64,000 bases of DNA, from positions 372,001 to 436,000 of the forward strand of contig CAXXUP010000008.1 of NCBI GenBank assembly GCA_963662765.2. The letters are read 5' to 3'. The DNA comes from DATMXT01 sp963662765. GTDB lineage: Bacteria; Bacillota; Clostridia; Oscillospirales; Feifaniaceae. Both the position numbers and the translations under genes were made by a program. Below the pieces are notes generated by a model. It searched no databases, was not told the DNA's origin, and was given only the letters and a program-made list of their open reading frames with translations. Positions 8,227 to 17,162 of this stretch are shown here, piece after piece. The stretch's first letter is position 1, and every line of letters starts with the position of its first letter.

Positions 8227-9310
8227 CGGCGCCCGCCTCCTTTGCCATTGCGTCCCTAACCACCATCTTGTGGCGGTAGGAAGCTAAGAATCGCTCGGCC
8301 ACCAGCAGCACGATGAGCACGGCCTGCACGACTTTGATGATCTCCATCTGCACCCCGGTGCGGCGCATCATGATGTCACCGCCGATGCGCAGATAGGCCA
8401 GAAAGATGGCGGCCAGCGGAACGTATTTTGGGTTGTTCTTGGCGAAGATGGCGACGATGACGCCGTCCCACCCGTAACCGAGCAGGTTCTGCCACTCAAA
8501 GCGGGTGTACAGCGACAGCATTTCGGTGGCACCGCCCATACCCGCGATGGCCCCGCCGATGACCTGGGAGCCGATGACGGCAAAGCCGGCCGACAGCCCC
8601 GAGAACTTGGCGAAGGCCATGTTCTGTCCGGCGGTGCGAATGGTGTAGCCCCATCTTGTGTGGTAGAGGAAGAGATAGGTCGCGATGACGACTCCCGCCG
8701 CAATGACGACTTCGCCGATTGAGAGCCGATACTTGGGAAGGAGCTTTGTCATGATGGCCGTCTCCTTGAACTTATAGGAGACGGTGTATCCGGCGGAGGC
8801 GTCGCGGTAAAAGTTCTTGAGAATATAGGTGACAGTATAGAAACACAGATAGTTGAGCATGAGGGAAGTGACGAGCTCGGAGGCACCGAGCTTGTACTTT
8901 AAGATGCCGGGAATGGCACCGATCACCGCCCCGACGACCGCCCCCATCAAAACACAGACAATGGCGTGGAGGGGCTTTGGCAAGTTTAAGTCGATGGCCA
9001 GCATGCAGCCCACAAGTCCTCCGACGTAGTAGATGCCCTCAGCGGCCAGGTTGAACTGCTGGGCCGAGAACATGACGCAGATGGCGACGCCGGTGAAAAT
9101 GAGTGGGATTGCAAGCTCCAGCACGTTGAACATGTACCGCACCCGCTCCAAGGGGCCGACGAACATGCAGTAGAGGGCCTCTCCGACGTTGTCCGAGGTC
9201 AGCGCTACGACGATGGCCGTTGCTGCAAGGCCGATAGCGATGGCCACTGCCATGCGCACCAGATCGAACTTGGTGCCAACATCCATTTTGCGGGCAGCTT
9301 TAGCCTTCAT
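8219..9310 (-). CDS. ABC nucleoside importer, first permease subunit (YufP/NupP-like)
   Basis: A 363-residue membrane protein of the same permease superfamily. It has a first membrane segment near residue 15, the conserved FSAQQFNLAAEGIYYVGG motif near residue 80 and the ATPase-docking loop TIRTAGQNMAFAKFSGLSAG near residue 225. The start overlaps the ATPase gene end by eleven bases. Both permeases are larger than ribose permeases and fit the purine nucleoside (YufNOPQ) subfamily. Confidence 0.87.
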   Translation of the reverse strand: MKAKAARKMDVGTKFDLVRMAVAIAIGLAATAIVVALTSDNVGEALYCMFVGPLERVRYMFNVLELAIPLIFTGVAICVMFSAQQFNLAAEGIYYVGGLVGCMLAIDLNLPKPLHAIVCVLMGAVVGAVIGAIPGILKYKLGASELVTSLMLNYLCFYTVTYILKNFYRDASAGYTVSYKFKETAIMTKLLPKYRLSIGEVVIAAGVVIATYLFLYHTRWGYTIRTAGQNMAFAKFSGLSAGFAVIGSQVIGGAIAGMGGATEMLSLYTRFEWQNLLGYGWDGVIVAIFAKNNPKYVPLAAIFLAYLRIGGDIMMRRTGVQMEIIKVVQAVLIVLLVAERFLASYRHKMVVRDAMAKEAGADA

Positions 9311-10853
9311 GGACCACCCCTCCGATCTCTTCCGGCGTCTGACGCTTGACGCCGAGCATGTAATATCCGAGCTCTTCCTCGGTCAGCTCTCTTGTGTCGG
9401 GGAAATAGGCCACGATGTCGCCGTCCTGCAAGACGATGATGCTGTCCGATAGCTCCAGTGCCTCATTTAAGTCGGCTGTGACCAGCAGCACTGCCGTGCC
9501 GGCGTCCCGCATCTGGACGATGCGGTGGTGGATGAACTCAGCAGCCCCGACGTCGATGCCGCGGGTCGGCTGGTCGGCCACCAGAAGCTTCGGGCCCGAA
9601 GACATCTCGCGGGCGACGACCACCTTTTGTATGTTGCCACCCGACAGCATGCCGACCGACTGGTCGATCGAGCTGCATTTAACGGCGTACTCCTGCGCCA
9701 AGGCCGACATGTCGGCATCTATGTTCTTGTTTTTGAAAAAGACGCGGCCGGTGTAGCGGGGCTCCCAGATCTTGTCGGCCAGCATGTTGTGCTTGATCGA
9801 CATGGTGCCGGCGACGCCGTGGGTCATTCGGTCGCTTGGGATGTGGGTCATGCCGCTTTTGCGGTGGGTGCGGATGGTGGCCTTTGTAATATCAGCCCCC
9901 TCCATGCGCACGCTACCGCCGCCCGCCTTGCGAAGCCCGATGACGATCTCGGTGAGCTCTCTTTGCCCGTTGCCCTCGATGCCGGCAACGCCTAATATCT
10001 CGCCGCGGCGCACATCAAAGGAGACCTTCTTCAGGGTCTGCCGGCCGAAGTTATTCGTGTAGGCAAGTTCCCGCACCGACAACGTCACTGTGCCAGGGTC
10101 TGCAGGCTCTTTGTTGATTTTCGTCACGACGTCGCGCCCCACCATCAGCTTCGAAATCTCGGCCTCCGACAGCTCCGACACCTCGTAGGTACCCATTGAC
10201 CGGCCGGCCCGCATGATGGTGATGCGGTCGCAGAGCTCCTTGACCTCATTTAATTTGTGGGAAATGAAGAGGATGGTGTGCCCCTCGTCCCGCAGCCGGC
10301 CGAGTTCGACAAAGAGCTCCTTTGTCTCCTGTGGGGTGAGGACGGCCGTGGGCTCGTCCAAAATTAAAATTTCCGCACCCCGCAGCAGCGCTTTGACAAT
10401 CTCAATGCGCTGCTTGACGCCGACCGAAACATCCCGGACCACAAGGTCCGGGTCTATGGCAAGGTTGTACTTCTGCCCGACCTCACGGGTCATCTGTCTG
10501 GCCCTCTCCCTGTCGATGGAGAGGCCCTTTTTAGGCTCCACGCCGAGCACAATGTTTTCAGCCACCGTCATGGAGTCGACGAGCATGAAATGCTGATGCA
10601 CCATGCCGATTCCAAGCTTTATGGCCGCCGAGGGGCTTGCGATACGGACCTTCTCGCCCTTTATGTAGATATCCCCCTCCTCCGGCTGTTCAAGCCCGAA
10701 GAGGATTTTCATCAGGGTGGATTTTCCGGCGCCGTTTTCTCCGCATATCGCGTGTATTTCGCCCTTGTTCACCGATATGCCTACCTTATCGTTCGCGAGC
10801 ACGCCGTTTCCGTATATCTTGGTGAGTCCCTCAACCTTCAATATTTCTGGCAA
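9300..10853 (-). CDS. ABC nucleoside importer, duplicated ATPase subunit (YufO/NupO-like)
   Basis: A two-domain ATPase of about 517 residues energising nucleoside import. Domain 1 has a good Walker A (GENGAGKSTLMKILFG), the signature region VSVGVKQRIEIVKALLRG and Walker B LILDEPTAVLTP. Domain 2 has a degenerate Walker A (GIEGNGQRELTE), signature LSGGNIQKVVVARE and LLVADQPTRGID. This asymmetry is normal for the family. TTG 10853 is preferred over the far upstream TTG 10886 because GGGAGGTG is directly in front of it. No gene for the usual BMP-family substrate-binding lipoprotein is adjacent. Confidence 0.9.
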   Translation of the reverse strand: MPEILKVEGLTKIYGNGVLANDKVGISVNKGEIHAICGENGAGKSTLMKILFGLEQPEEGDIYIKGEKVRIASPSAAIKLGIGMVHQHFMLVDSMTVAENIVLGVEPKKGLSIDRERARQMTREVGQKYNLAIDPDLVVRDVSVGVKQRIEIVKALLRGAEILILDEPTAVLTPQETKELFVELGRLRDEGHTILFISHKLNEVKELCDRITIMRAGRSMGTYEVSELSEAEISKLMVGRDVVTKINKEPADPGTVTLSVRELAYTNNFGRQTLKKVSFDVRRGEILGVAGIEGNGQRELTEIVIGLRKAGGGSVRMEGADITKATIRTHRKSGMTHIPSDRMTHGVAGTMSIKHNMLADKIWEPRYTGRVFFKNKNIDADMSALAQEYAVKCSSIDQSVGMLSGGNIQKVVVAREMSSGPKLLVADQPTRGIDVGAAEFIHHRIVQMRDAGTAVLLVTADLNEALELSDSIIVLQDGDIVAYFPDTRELTEEELGYYMLGVKRQTPEEIGGVVHEG

Positions 10854-10967
10854 GCCGCCACCTCCCGGTTGAATCACTTGGGTCAATTATATCTATTGCG
10901 TCCCGAAATTACAAGAGGATGAGCATCCCCCGCCGACAAAGATGGCAATTTCCACGGGGTTTTCGCG

Positions 10968-10997
10968 TTGCAAAACCTTCCCGTAATGTGATACAAT
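10968..10997 (+). promoter_or_regulatory. Promoter of the lipoprotein gene at 11047
   Basis: TTGCAA (10968-10973) and TACAAT (10992-10997), 18-base spacer, about 50 bases before the start codon. Confidence 0.7.
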
Positions 10998-11046
10998 ATT
11001 TTTTATGGCAAAGTCTTGCCGCAAATTCCACTTCGGAGGAATGTGC

Positions 11047-11451
11047 ATGACAAAGCGACTTGCGGCCGTCCTTGCGGCCATACTCATTGCGGGGCTCTCC
11101 GCCGGCTGTGCACCAAAGCCCAGCGAACATCAAAACGACACGCTTACGGCCTATCAGGAGCCCAAAAACGACAAGACCGGCATCACCTACGGCCTTTGCA
11201 CCATGACCTGGAAGGAAGGCGTCGTCACCGAAGTGCTTATTGATTTGACTTACGACACCGAGGAAAATGCCCGAACCGCCTACGACGGGCTGCTTGAGGA
11301 CTACGGCGATGCGGCAGCATCTCACATCATCGTCCTCGAGGGCACTGCGCTCTCCTATGACCTTTCGACCGATTCCTTTGTTGGGTCCACCTACGAGGAC
11401 ATGGTCAAATCCTACAAGCACGACGGCAAGTGGACCGTCATTGAGGAATAA
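11047..11451 (+). CDS. Small lipoprotein of unknown function
   Basis: A 134-residue exported lipoprotein. A basic N-terminus and hydrophobic stretch lead to the lipobox LSAGC (Cys at about residue 20), so the mature protein should be anchored on the outer membrane face. The remainder is small and acidic, with alternating strands such as GITYGLCTMTWKEGVVTEVLIDL and ending in HDGKWTVIEE; it resembles small secreted YehR-type (DUF1307) lipoproteins, but that match is weak. ATG 11047 is seven bases after CGGAGGA; ATG 11041 touches it. It has its own promoter. Confidence 0.75.
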   Translation: MTKRLAAVLAAILIAGLSAGCAPKPSEHQNDTLTAYQEPKNDKTGITYGLCTMTWKEGVVTEVLIDLTYDTEENARTAYDGLLEDYGDAAASHIIVLEGTALSYDLSTDSFVGSTYEDMVKSYKHDGKWTVIEE

Positions 11452-11531
11452 TCCAAGGGCTTGCGCGAAGACAATGCCGGCGTTTTTAAAACGCTGTTTT
11501 TCTATTAACCCCTGACCGGAGGTGTACAAAC

Positions 11532-12590
11532 ATGAAAATCGAAAACGCTAAATATTTTGAAACCGGTATGCTGAATACCCCACTGCACAAGCTGCCGCGG
11601 GTGAGCGAGGAGCTCGGAATCGAGCTTTACATCAAACGGGATGACCTGACAGGCTACGGGCTTGGCGGCAACAAGCTGCGCAAGCTCGACTACCTCGTGC
11701 AGGATGCCGTCTCCAAAGGCTGCACCACGCTGCTCACTTACGGCGGCCCCCAGACCAACCACGGGCGGCTGACGGCGGCCGCCGCCGCCCGCTTTGGGCT
11801 CAAGTGCGTCATGATTCTAAACGGCCCCGCTCCAAAAGAAGCCACCGGCAACCTGATCCTCGACCGCATGATGGGGGCCGAGGTCGTCTTCATGGACGAC
11901 TCCTCCTTTGCCGGGACCCCGGACTACGCCGAAAAGGCGGCCGCCCTCAAGGAGAAGGCGACGGCAGCCGTTGTCGCCAGGTACGAGGCCATGGGTGACA
12001 AAGTCTACCTCATTCCGGTCGGCGGCAGCACCGAGATCGGGGCCGCCGGTTACATCCGGTGCGCCGGCGAGATGGGCGGTCAGCTGAAGGATATGGGCAT
12101 CTCCCCCGACTACATCTTCTGCGCCTACGGCTCAGCCGGGACTTACGCCGGCATGACGGTGGGCCTTCGGTATTACAGTGTACCGGGCGAACTTGTCGGG
12201 GTCTGCGTCTCGAACAAAACCGAGGCCGACATTCTGTCGGGACTCGACTACATCAACCGCACGGCGGCCTACTGGGAGACGGGGCTTTCCTTTTCCCGCG
12301 CCGACCTGCATATTGAGCACGGCTATGTCGGCCCCGGCTACAACATTCCCGACCCCGACACCCGTGCCGCCAGCTACTTCATGGCCTCCCGTGAGGCGAT
12401 CCTGCTGGACTTTTGCTACACCGGTAAAGTTTTTAGAGGACTTATGGACATGGCAAAAACCGGCCGGATCCCAAAGGGGAGCCGGGTGGTCATGCTGCAC
12501 ACCGGCGGTGCCCCCGGCATTTTCTCCGGCACCCACCAGGCCGCCTGTCAAGCGGAGCTGTGGGGCGACCCCGAGGTGTTCACTCTGTGA
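11532..12590 (+). CDS. PLP-dependent D-cysteine desulfhydrase / ACC-deaminase family enzyme
   Basis: A 352-residue fold-type II PLP enzyme. The PLP lysine is in GLGGNKLRKLDYL (about residues 48-60), the substrate-binding loop in TYGGPQTNHGR (about residue 74), and the phosphate-binding glycine loop in CAYGSAGTYAGMTVGL (about residue 201). Known members break D-cysteine to pyruvate, H2S and ammonia, open ACC, or release sulfite from cysteate. The sequence alone does not choose between them. A GGAGGTG site lies upstream. The next gene is a DMT exporter separated by only a few bases, so the two may be one operon. Confidence 0.85.
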   Translation: MKIENAKYFETGMLNTPLHKLPRVSEELGIELYIKRDDLTGYGLGGNKLRKLDYLVQDAVSKGCTTLLTYGGPQTNHGRLTAAAAARFGLKCVMILNGPAPKEATGNLILDRMMGAEVVFMDDSSFAGTPDYAEKAAALKEKATAAVVARYEAMGDKVYLIPVGGSTEIGAAGYIRCAGEMGGQLKDMGISPDYIFCAYGSAGTYAGMTVGLRYYSVPGELVGVCVSNKTEADILSGLDYINRTAAYWETGLSFSRADLHIEHGYVGPGYNIPDPDTRAASYFMASREAILLDFCYTGKVFRGLMDMAKTGRIPKGSRVVMLHTGGAPGIFSGTHQAACQAELWGDPEVFTL

Positions 12591-12593
12591 TGT

Positions 12594-13532
12594 ATGACAA
12601 AATATAAAAACGAACTCCTGCTGTTGTTCTCAACTGTCGCCTACGGCGTGAGCTACCCCGTATGCAAGTATGTGCAGGGGTACATGAGCACCTCCCCCTT
12701 TATGGGTCTGCGCGGCGCGCTGGGGTTTTTGACGATGGCCGTCTGGTACTTTTTAGGCTGCCGAAAAAATCCCGAGCGTCTGTCGGCCCTAAAAAACCGC
12801 AAAATGTACTATTACGCCCTCATTTGCAGCGTCGTCGGCGGCACCGGTATGTACCTGTCGATGTATGCCTTAAATTACACGATGGCCTCCAAGGCGTCAT
12901 TCCTGACCTGCACCTATGTGCTGATGATGCCCGTCGTCTCCTTTCTCTTTTTTAAGGGCAAAAGCTCCGGCGACCAGCTCGTCGCCCTTGTTGCGGCGAC
13001 GGGGGGCATGGCGCTGATTTCTGGCGTGGTGAGCACTGCCGGCGTCTCCTTTTCCGAGATGAACAAAGGCGACGTCATGACCCTGTCCGCAGCTGTCATC
13101 ATCGCCTTCCAGGCCGTCTACCTCAACTGGTTTTCGAAGCGGCTGGAGTACGATGTAGAGGCCTTTACGATGGTACAGATGTTCTTTACCACCATCATTT
13201 ACATCGTCGGGTGGCAGCTCATCGAACCGCAGCAGAAGCTGTCCTTTGACACACCGCTCGTCGTGATCGCCGCCATTTACGTCGGTGTCGGCGTGGCCGG
13301 ATTTGCCTTTTTGGCCTTCAATGGCCCGGTCAGACAGTTGCCTCCTGCGCGCGCCGCCATCATCCTCGCCACCGAGCCGATCTTCGGTGCCTTGGGCGCT
13401 TACTTCATCCGTGACCGGTGGGGCAATAACGAAGTGTTGACCCCGCTGCAGATGTTGGGCTGTGCCGTCGTACTCGGAGCAGTGCTCGGCTCAGAACTCT
13501 ATTCCCAGCGCAAAGCGCGGCAACGCACATAA
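12594..13532 (+). CDS. DMT superfamily (EamA) transporter
   Basis: A 312-residue protein with ten predicted membrane segments in two EamA repeats. It starts with KYKNELLLLFSTVAYGVSYP, an opening very similar to the two EamA proteins at 56.9-58.9 kb, so the three are probably paralogs. The C-terminal repeat keeps the family end-piece ARAAIILATEPIFGALGAY. Members mostly export amino acids or metabolites. ATG 12594 is three bases after the stop of the PLP enzyme, implying translational coupling. A strong terminator follows. Confidence 0.87.
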   Translation: MTKYKNELLLLFSTVAYGVSYPVCKYVQGYMSTSPFMGLRGALGFLTMAVWYFLGCRKNPERLSALKNRKMYYYALICSVVGGTGMYLSMYALNYTMASKASFLTCTYVLMMPVVSFLFFKGKSSGDQLVALVAATGGMALISGVVSTAGVSFSEMNKGDVMTLSAAVIIAFQAVYLNWFSKRLEYDVEAFTMVQMFFTTIIYIVGWQLIEPQQKLSFDTPLVVIAAIYVGVGVAGFAFLAFNGPVRQLPPARAAIILATEPIFGALGAYFIRDRWGNNEVLTPLQMLGCAVVLGAVLGSELYSQRKARQRT

Positions 13533-13552
13533 TCACAATTATTTTTTCGCAT

Positions 13553-13582
13553 AAATAGCCGGACCGCATGGTCCGGCTATTT
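13553..13582 (+). terminator. Terminator after the EamA gene
   Basis: Perfect 13-bp stem AAATAGCCGGACC / GGTCCGGCTATTT with a four-base loop, followed by a T-rich run. Confidence 0.9.
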
Positions 13583-13639
13583 GTTTTTCAGTTATTTAAT
13601 AATAAATAGCTATGCAATAATAAAAATACTTAATAACTA

Positions 13640-13669
13640 TTGATTTTTATTTAATTGCTGTGCTATATT
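13640..13669 (+). promoter_or_regulatory. Promoter of the PC4-like gene
   Basis: TTGATT (13640-13645) and TATATT (13664-13669) with an 18-base spacer in an AT-rich stretch directly before the gene. Confidence 0.6.
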
Positions 13670-13701
13670 GTTATGCATAAGTACTGTCCTGGAGGTGCGG
13701 C

Positions 13702-13917
13702 ATGGCCGAATTTAAATACGATATTGTGCAGGAGCTAGGGGTGCTGTCCGAACGTTCCGGCTGGACCAAGGAGCTCAACCTCATCAGCTGGAATGAGCGC
13801 GCCCCGAAATTTGACATACGCGACTGGTCCCCCAACCGGTCCAAGATGGGCAAGGGCGTGACGCTGACCCTTGAAGAGGTGACGGCACTGCGGGAACTGA
13901 TTTCCAGCCTCAAGTAG
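13702..13917 (+). CDS. YdbC/PC4-like ssDNA-binding protein
   Basis: A complete 71-residue protein of the bacterial PC4 (Sub1-like) family, represented by YdbC of Lactococcus, which dimerises and binds single-stranded DNA. The ERSGWTKELNLISWNE segment and PKFDIRDWSP block form the family beta sheet, and LTLEEVTALRELI is the C-terminal helix. An AGGTG site is upstream and terminators flank it on both sides, so it is monocistronic. Confidence 0.85.
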   Translation: MAEFKYDIVQELGVLSERSGWTKELNLISWNERAPKFDIRDWSPNRSKMGKGVTLTLEEVTALRELISSLK

Positions 13918-13938
13918 ACGAAAAACAAAATGGCGCAA

Positions 13939-13969
13939 AAAGCGGTGTGGCAAATTGCCACACCGCTTT
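13939..13969. terminator. Bidirectional terminator between convergent genes
   Basis: A 14-bp perfect stem AAAGCGGTGTGGCA / TGCCACACCGCTTT around a three-base loop separates the PC4-like gene from the convergent CoA-transferase gene. Confidence 0.85.
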
Positions 13970-13986
13970 ACTTCTTTTCGGAATCT

Positions 13987-15453
13987 TTATGCCCTCATAC
14001 TGCCGGTGTCGCGGTACCGAATGTGCCAGGATAGCGCCTTCTCTAAGTCGTGCGGCGTCTGAGCTCCTCCACAGCGCCGGCAGGCCTCCTCGAAATATTC
14101 CTGCAGGGCCTCCCGATAGTCCGGATGCGCACACTTTTCGATGATGACAGCCGCCCGCTCCTTTGGCGCAAGACCTCGCAGATCGGCAAGACCTCGCTCG
14201 GTGACGAGAATCTGCACGTCGTGCTCAGTGGAGTCGACGTGAGAGACCATGGGTACGATACAGGAGATGGCGCCACCCTTGGCGGTGGAGGGGGTCATGA
14301 AGATGGAGAGCCCGCCATTCCTGGCAAAGTCGCCCGAGCCCCCGATGCCGTTGATGATGTTCGTTCCCATGACGTGGGTAGAATTGACATTGCCGTAGAT
14401 GTCGGCCTCGACCGCCGTGTTCATGCCGACAAGCCCAAGGCGCCGAATGAGGGCTGCCGAATTGCTGACGTCCTGCGGACGCAGCACAATGCGGCTTTTA
14501 AAGAAGTCGAACTTCTCGTAGAAGCGGGCTTCCATCTCCTTCGAAAACGAAAGAGCCGTCGAGGAGGCAGCGGTGATGCGCCCCGACTCCACGAGCCGAA
14601 GCGCTCCATCCTGCAGCACCTCGGTGTACATCTCCATGCCGCCAAGGTCGCAGTCCGAAAGCCCCGCTAACACAGCATTTGCCACGGAGCCCACCCCGGA
14701 CTGGATCGTTATGGGCGTTTTAAGCCGGCCCGCCGCAAGTTCACGCTGCAGCAGCTCCAAAATAAGTCCCGCAATGGCGGAGGAGGCGTCGTCGGGGTCG
14801 GTGAAGGTGGGATTGCGCTCCGGCAGTTCATTGACAACAATGGCGGCAATTTTGTCCGCGGGGCAGGGGACGAAGGTTGTCCCCACCCGCTCGCCGGCCG
14901 AGTGGATATCGGGTTCAATGCCCGGGATGTCGTGAAGCCCCAGAAGAGAAGCAGGATGGTTTAAATTGAGCTCCAAGATAACCTTGTCCGCCGCATGGAT
15001 GAAGGCGGGGGTGGCCCCGACCGAGAGGGTCGGCACAAAGGAGCCGTCCGATAAAACGAGGGCGCAGTCGACGACAGCCATGTCCACGTGCCCCAGAAGC
15101 CCCTTTTCGACGGCGCCTGACACCTGGCCGAGATGCATGTCGGCATAGAGTATTTTCCCGGCATTGATGGCCTTGCGGGCGTCGTTGTTCGACTGAAAAG
15201 GGTACCGGCGGGCCATGAGACCGGCCCTTGTCAGGGCACCGTCAATCTCGTCACCGACCGAGGCACCGCAGATGACAGTCATCCCCGTCGCCGTTCCAAG
15301 CTGTGCCACCGCAGCGGGCACTGTCTTGGGGCAGCCGACACCCGTAAAGCCGCTGAAGGCCACCGTCATCCCGGGCTTAATCAGGGCGGCGGCCTCTTTT
15401 GCCCCAATCACTTTATCCCGCAGAGCGGGCGATAAAATTCTGTCCTCAAGCAT
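13987..15453 (-). CDS. Acetyl-CoA hydrolase/CoA-transferase family protein (Cat1-like)
   Basis: A 488-residue class I CoA transferase of the Cat1/succinyl-CoA:acetate type, moving CoA between carboxylic acids in the cytosol. The N-terminal GMTVAFSGFTGVGCPKTVP forms the acyl-CoA site. The C-terminal half has EADIYGNVNSTHVMG, where the Glu is expected to form the glutamyl-CoA intermediate, then GIGGSGDFARNGGLSIFM and the end motif VTERGLADLRGLAPKERA. It is the last gene of the operon DUF35/thiolase-fold/FAD oxidoreductase/CoA transferase, so it probably activates or recycles that pathway's acyl group. Confidence 0.88.
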   Translation of the reverse strand: MLEDRILSPALRDKVIGAKEAAALIKPGMTVAFSGFTGVGCPKTVPAAVAQLGTATGMTVICGASVGDEIDGALTRAGLMARRYPFQSNNDARKAINAGKILYADMHLGQVSGAVEKGLLGHVDMAVVDCALVLSDGSFVPTLSVGATPAFIHAADKVILELNLNHPASLLGLHDIPGIEPDIHSAGERVGTTFVPCPADKIAAIVVNELPERNPTFTDPDDASSAIAGLILELLQRELAAGRLKTPITIQSGVGSVANAVLAGLSDCDLGGMEMYTEVLQDGALRLVESGRITAASSTALSFSKEMEARFYEKFDFFKSRIVLRPQDVSNSAALIRRLGLVGMNTAVEADIYGNVNSTHVMGTNIINGIGGSGDFARNGGLSIFMTPSTAKGGAISCIVPMVSHVDSTEHDVQILVTERGLADLRGLAPKERAAVIIEKCAHPDYREALQEYFEEACRRCGGAQTPHDLEKALSWHIRYRDTGSMRA

Positions 15454-15465
15454 AGCTGTCCTCCC

Positions 15466-16773
15466 CTATTTAATGACGCCGGCCGCCTGCTGCACCGCAT
15501 CCCACACCGAGGCGAATGGCGGCGCATAGGCGAGGTCGCAGAGGTTCAGTTCACGGGCGGTCATTTTACGGTCGATAGCGACGGCAAGGGTGTCGATGCG
15601 CAGGGCGCACTCCTTCTCCCCGGCCATCTGCGCGCCGAGCAGCACTTTGGAGGCTTTGTCGTACACGAGCTTGATGGTGAGCTTGGTGCTGCCCGGGTAA
15701 TACCTAGCGTGAGAGCCGGCCTCTACCGTGACAGCCCCGTAATTTAACCCCTCGACCGCGGCCTCTGTCTCAGAGATGCCGGTCCTCGCAAGCTCCCTGT
15801 CAAAGCAGCGCAGCATGGCGGAGCCTAAGGCTCCCGGCAACGCCTCATCGCCGCCCGCAATGCGGTCGGCCAGCACCCGGCCCTGCTTGTTGGCGTTGGT
15901 GCCAAGCGGCAGGTAGACCGGCTTATCCAAAACGGCATGCCAGACAGTGGCGCAGTCGCCGGCGGCATAGACATCCGGCAAGGAGGTCTCCATGAATTTG
16001 TTTGTGATGATGGCCCCATTTTTAAGCATTTCCGGGGCCTGTCCTGAAAAGATGGCTGTGGCGGGGCGCACACCGACCGACAGCACGGTGAGGTCGGAGG
16101 GATATCGCCCCTTGTCAGTTGCGACAAAGCCCTCCCCGATCTCCTGTACCCGCTCGCCGCACTTTACGTCGACGCCGCCGCGAATGAGGGCATCTGCCGC
16201 AATTTGTGAAAATTCGGGGTCAAAGACTGAGAGTACCCTATCTTGCGCCTCGATGACGACAAGTTCTATGCAAAGCCGCCGAAAGGCTTCGGCCAGCTCC
16301 AGCCCGATATAGCCACCGCCGACAATGACGGCCCGCTTGGCTTTTTTCGCGGCCTCTTTGATGTGTTCGCCGTCCTCAAGTGTCTTGAGGACAAAGGCTT
16401 TTTCGGCTCCAGGCAGAGGAGGTCGGACCGAGGCGGCGCCAGTCGCGACGATGAGCTTGTCGTAGTCCTCGGTGAATACCTCGCCGGTCTTCAGATTCTT
16501 GACAACCACCGACTTCGCGGCCGTATCTACCGACATCGCCTCATAAAAGAGTCGCAGATCAACTCCAGATTCAATAAACTCCGGCGCTTTGCGAATGCGC
16601 ATTCTGTCGATGTCGTCGTTCTCTCCGCCGATATAGTAGGGCAGCCCGCAGGCACCGTAGGAGACCTCGCCCGTCTTCTCAAAAACGACGACTTGAAAGT
16701 CCTTCTTCTTTCGCATAAGGCGGGCGGCGGCGGACATGCCGCCGGGGTTGCCGCCAATGATGACAATTTTCAC
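15466..16773 (-). CDS. CoA-disulfide reductase / NADH oxidase-like FAD-dependent oxidoreductase
   Basis: A 435-residue flavoprotein of the pyridine nucleotide-disulfide family. FAD-binding IIGGNPGGMSAAARL at the N-terminus, redox Cys42 in YGACGLPYYIGG, NAD-binding VIVGGGYIGLELAEAF near residue 150 and the second FAD motif VYAAGDCATVWH near residue 270. The single Cys42 fits CoA-disulfide reductases and NADH oxidases or peroxidases rather than glutathione-type reductases. GTG 16773 overlaps the stop of the DUF35 gene. Context with acyl-CoA enzymes makes a CoA-thiol role plausible but unproven. Confidence 0.85.
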   Translation of the reverse strand: MKIVIIGGNPGGMSAAARLMRKKKDFQVVVFEKTGEVSYGACGLPYYIGGENDDIDRMRIRKAPEFIESGVDLRLFYEAMSVDTAAKSVVVKNLKTGEVFTEDYDKLIVATGAASVRPPLPGAEKAFVLKTLEDGEHIKEAAKKAKRAVIVGGGYIGLELAEAFRRLCIELVVIEAQDRVLSVFDPEFSQIAADALIRGGVDVKCGERVQEIGEGFVATDKGRYPSDLTVLSVGVRPATAIFSGQAPEMLKNGAIITNKFMETSLPDVYAAGDCATVWHAVLDKPVYLPLGTNANKQGRVLADRIAGGDEALPGALGSAMLRCFDRELARTGISETEAAVEGLNYGAVTVEAGSHARYYPGSTKLTIKLVYDKASKVLLGAQMAGEKECALRIDTLAVAIDRKMTARELNLCDLAYAPPFASVWDAVQQAAGVIK

Positions 16774-17162
16774 CCATTATCCTCCTCAAAGGCCGGGAGG
16801 AAAAAGCCCTCCCCGATTTCGCGCCACAGGAGCTTCACCGGCATGCCGCACCGGCAATCGCCTTCGACGTTCGCGAGCATGCGAACTCCCTCCGCAAGGT
16901 CGATCGAAGCCACGGTATAGGGGGTTTTACCCTCAAAGTCTTTATGCATCGGCTTGTGGAAGACGACATAGGAGTAGACCGCGCCCCGCCCCGCCGATTC
17001 AATCCGTTCAAACTCCTGCGAATGACACTTTGGACAGACGACCGAAGCCGGGTGGCGCACTGTACCGCAGGTTGTACAGCGCTGGAATGTCAGCTTTTTC
17101 TCTTTGCACAGCTCCCAGAAGGGAGCCGAATCAGTGTTGGTTTTTGGCAGCATGCCGGTCAC
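16770..17162 (-). CDS. DUF35 (zinc ribbon plus OB-fold) acyl-CoA-binding partner protein
   Basis: A 130-residue protein. Its zinc ribbon has CTTCG and CPKC (about residues 29-33 and 43-46), followed by an OB-fold with GAVYSYVVFHKP and PYTVASIDLAEGVRMLANV. DUF35 proteins form obligate complexes with thiolase-fold proteins and help bind the CoA substrate; examples are the steroid aldolase ChsH2-Ltp2 and the benzylsuccinate-pathway BbsA-BbsB. The start overlaps the stop of the thiolase-fold gene by four bases, which strongly supports a stoichiometric complex. Confidence 0.9.
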   Translation of the reverse strand: MTGMLPKTNTDSAPFWELCKEKKLTFQRCTTCGTVRHPASVVCPKCHSQEFERIESAGRGAVYSYVVFHKPMHKDFEGKTPYTVASIDLAEGVRMLANVEGDCRCGMPVKLLWREIGEGFFLPAFEEDNG

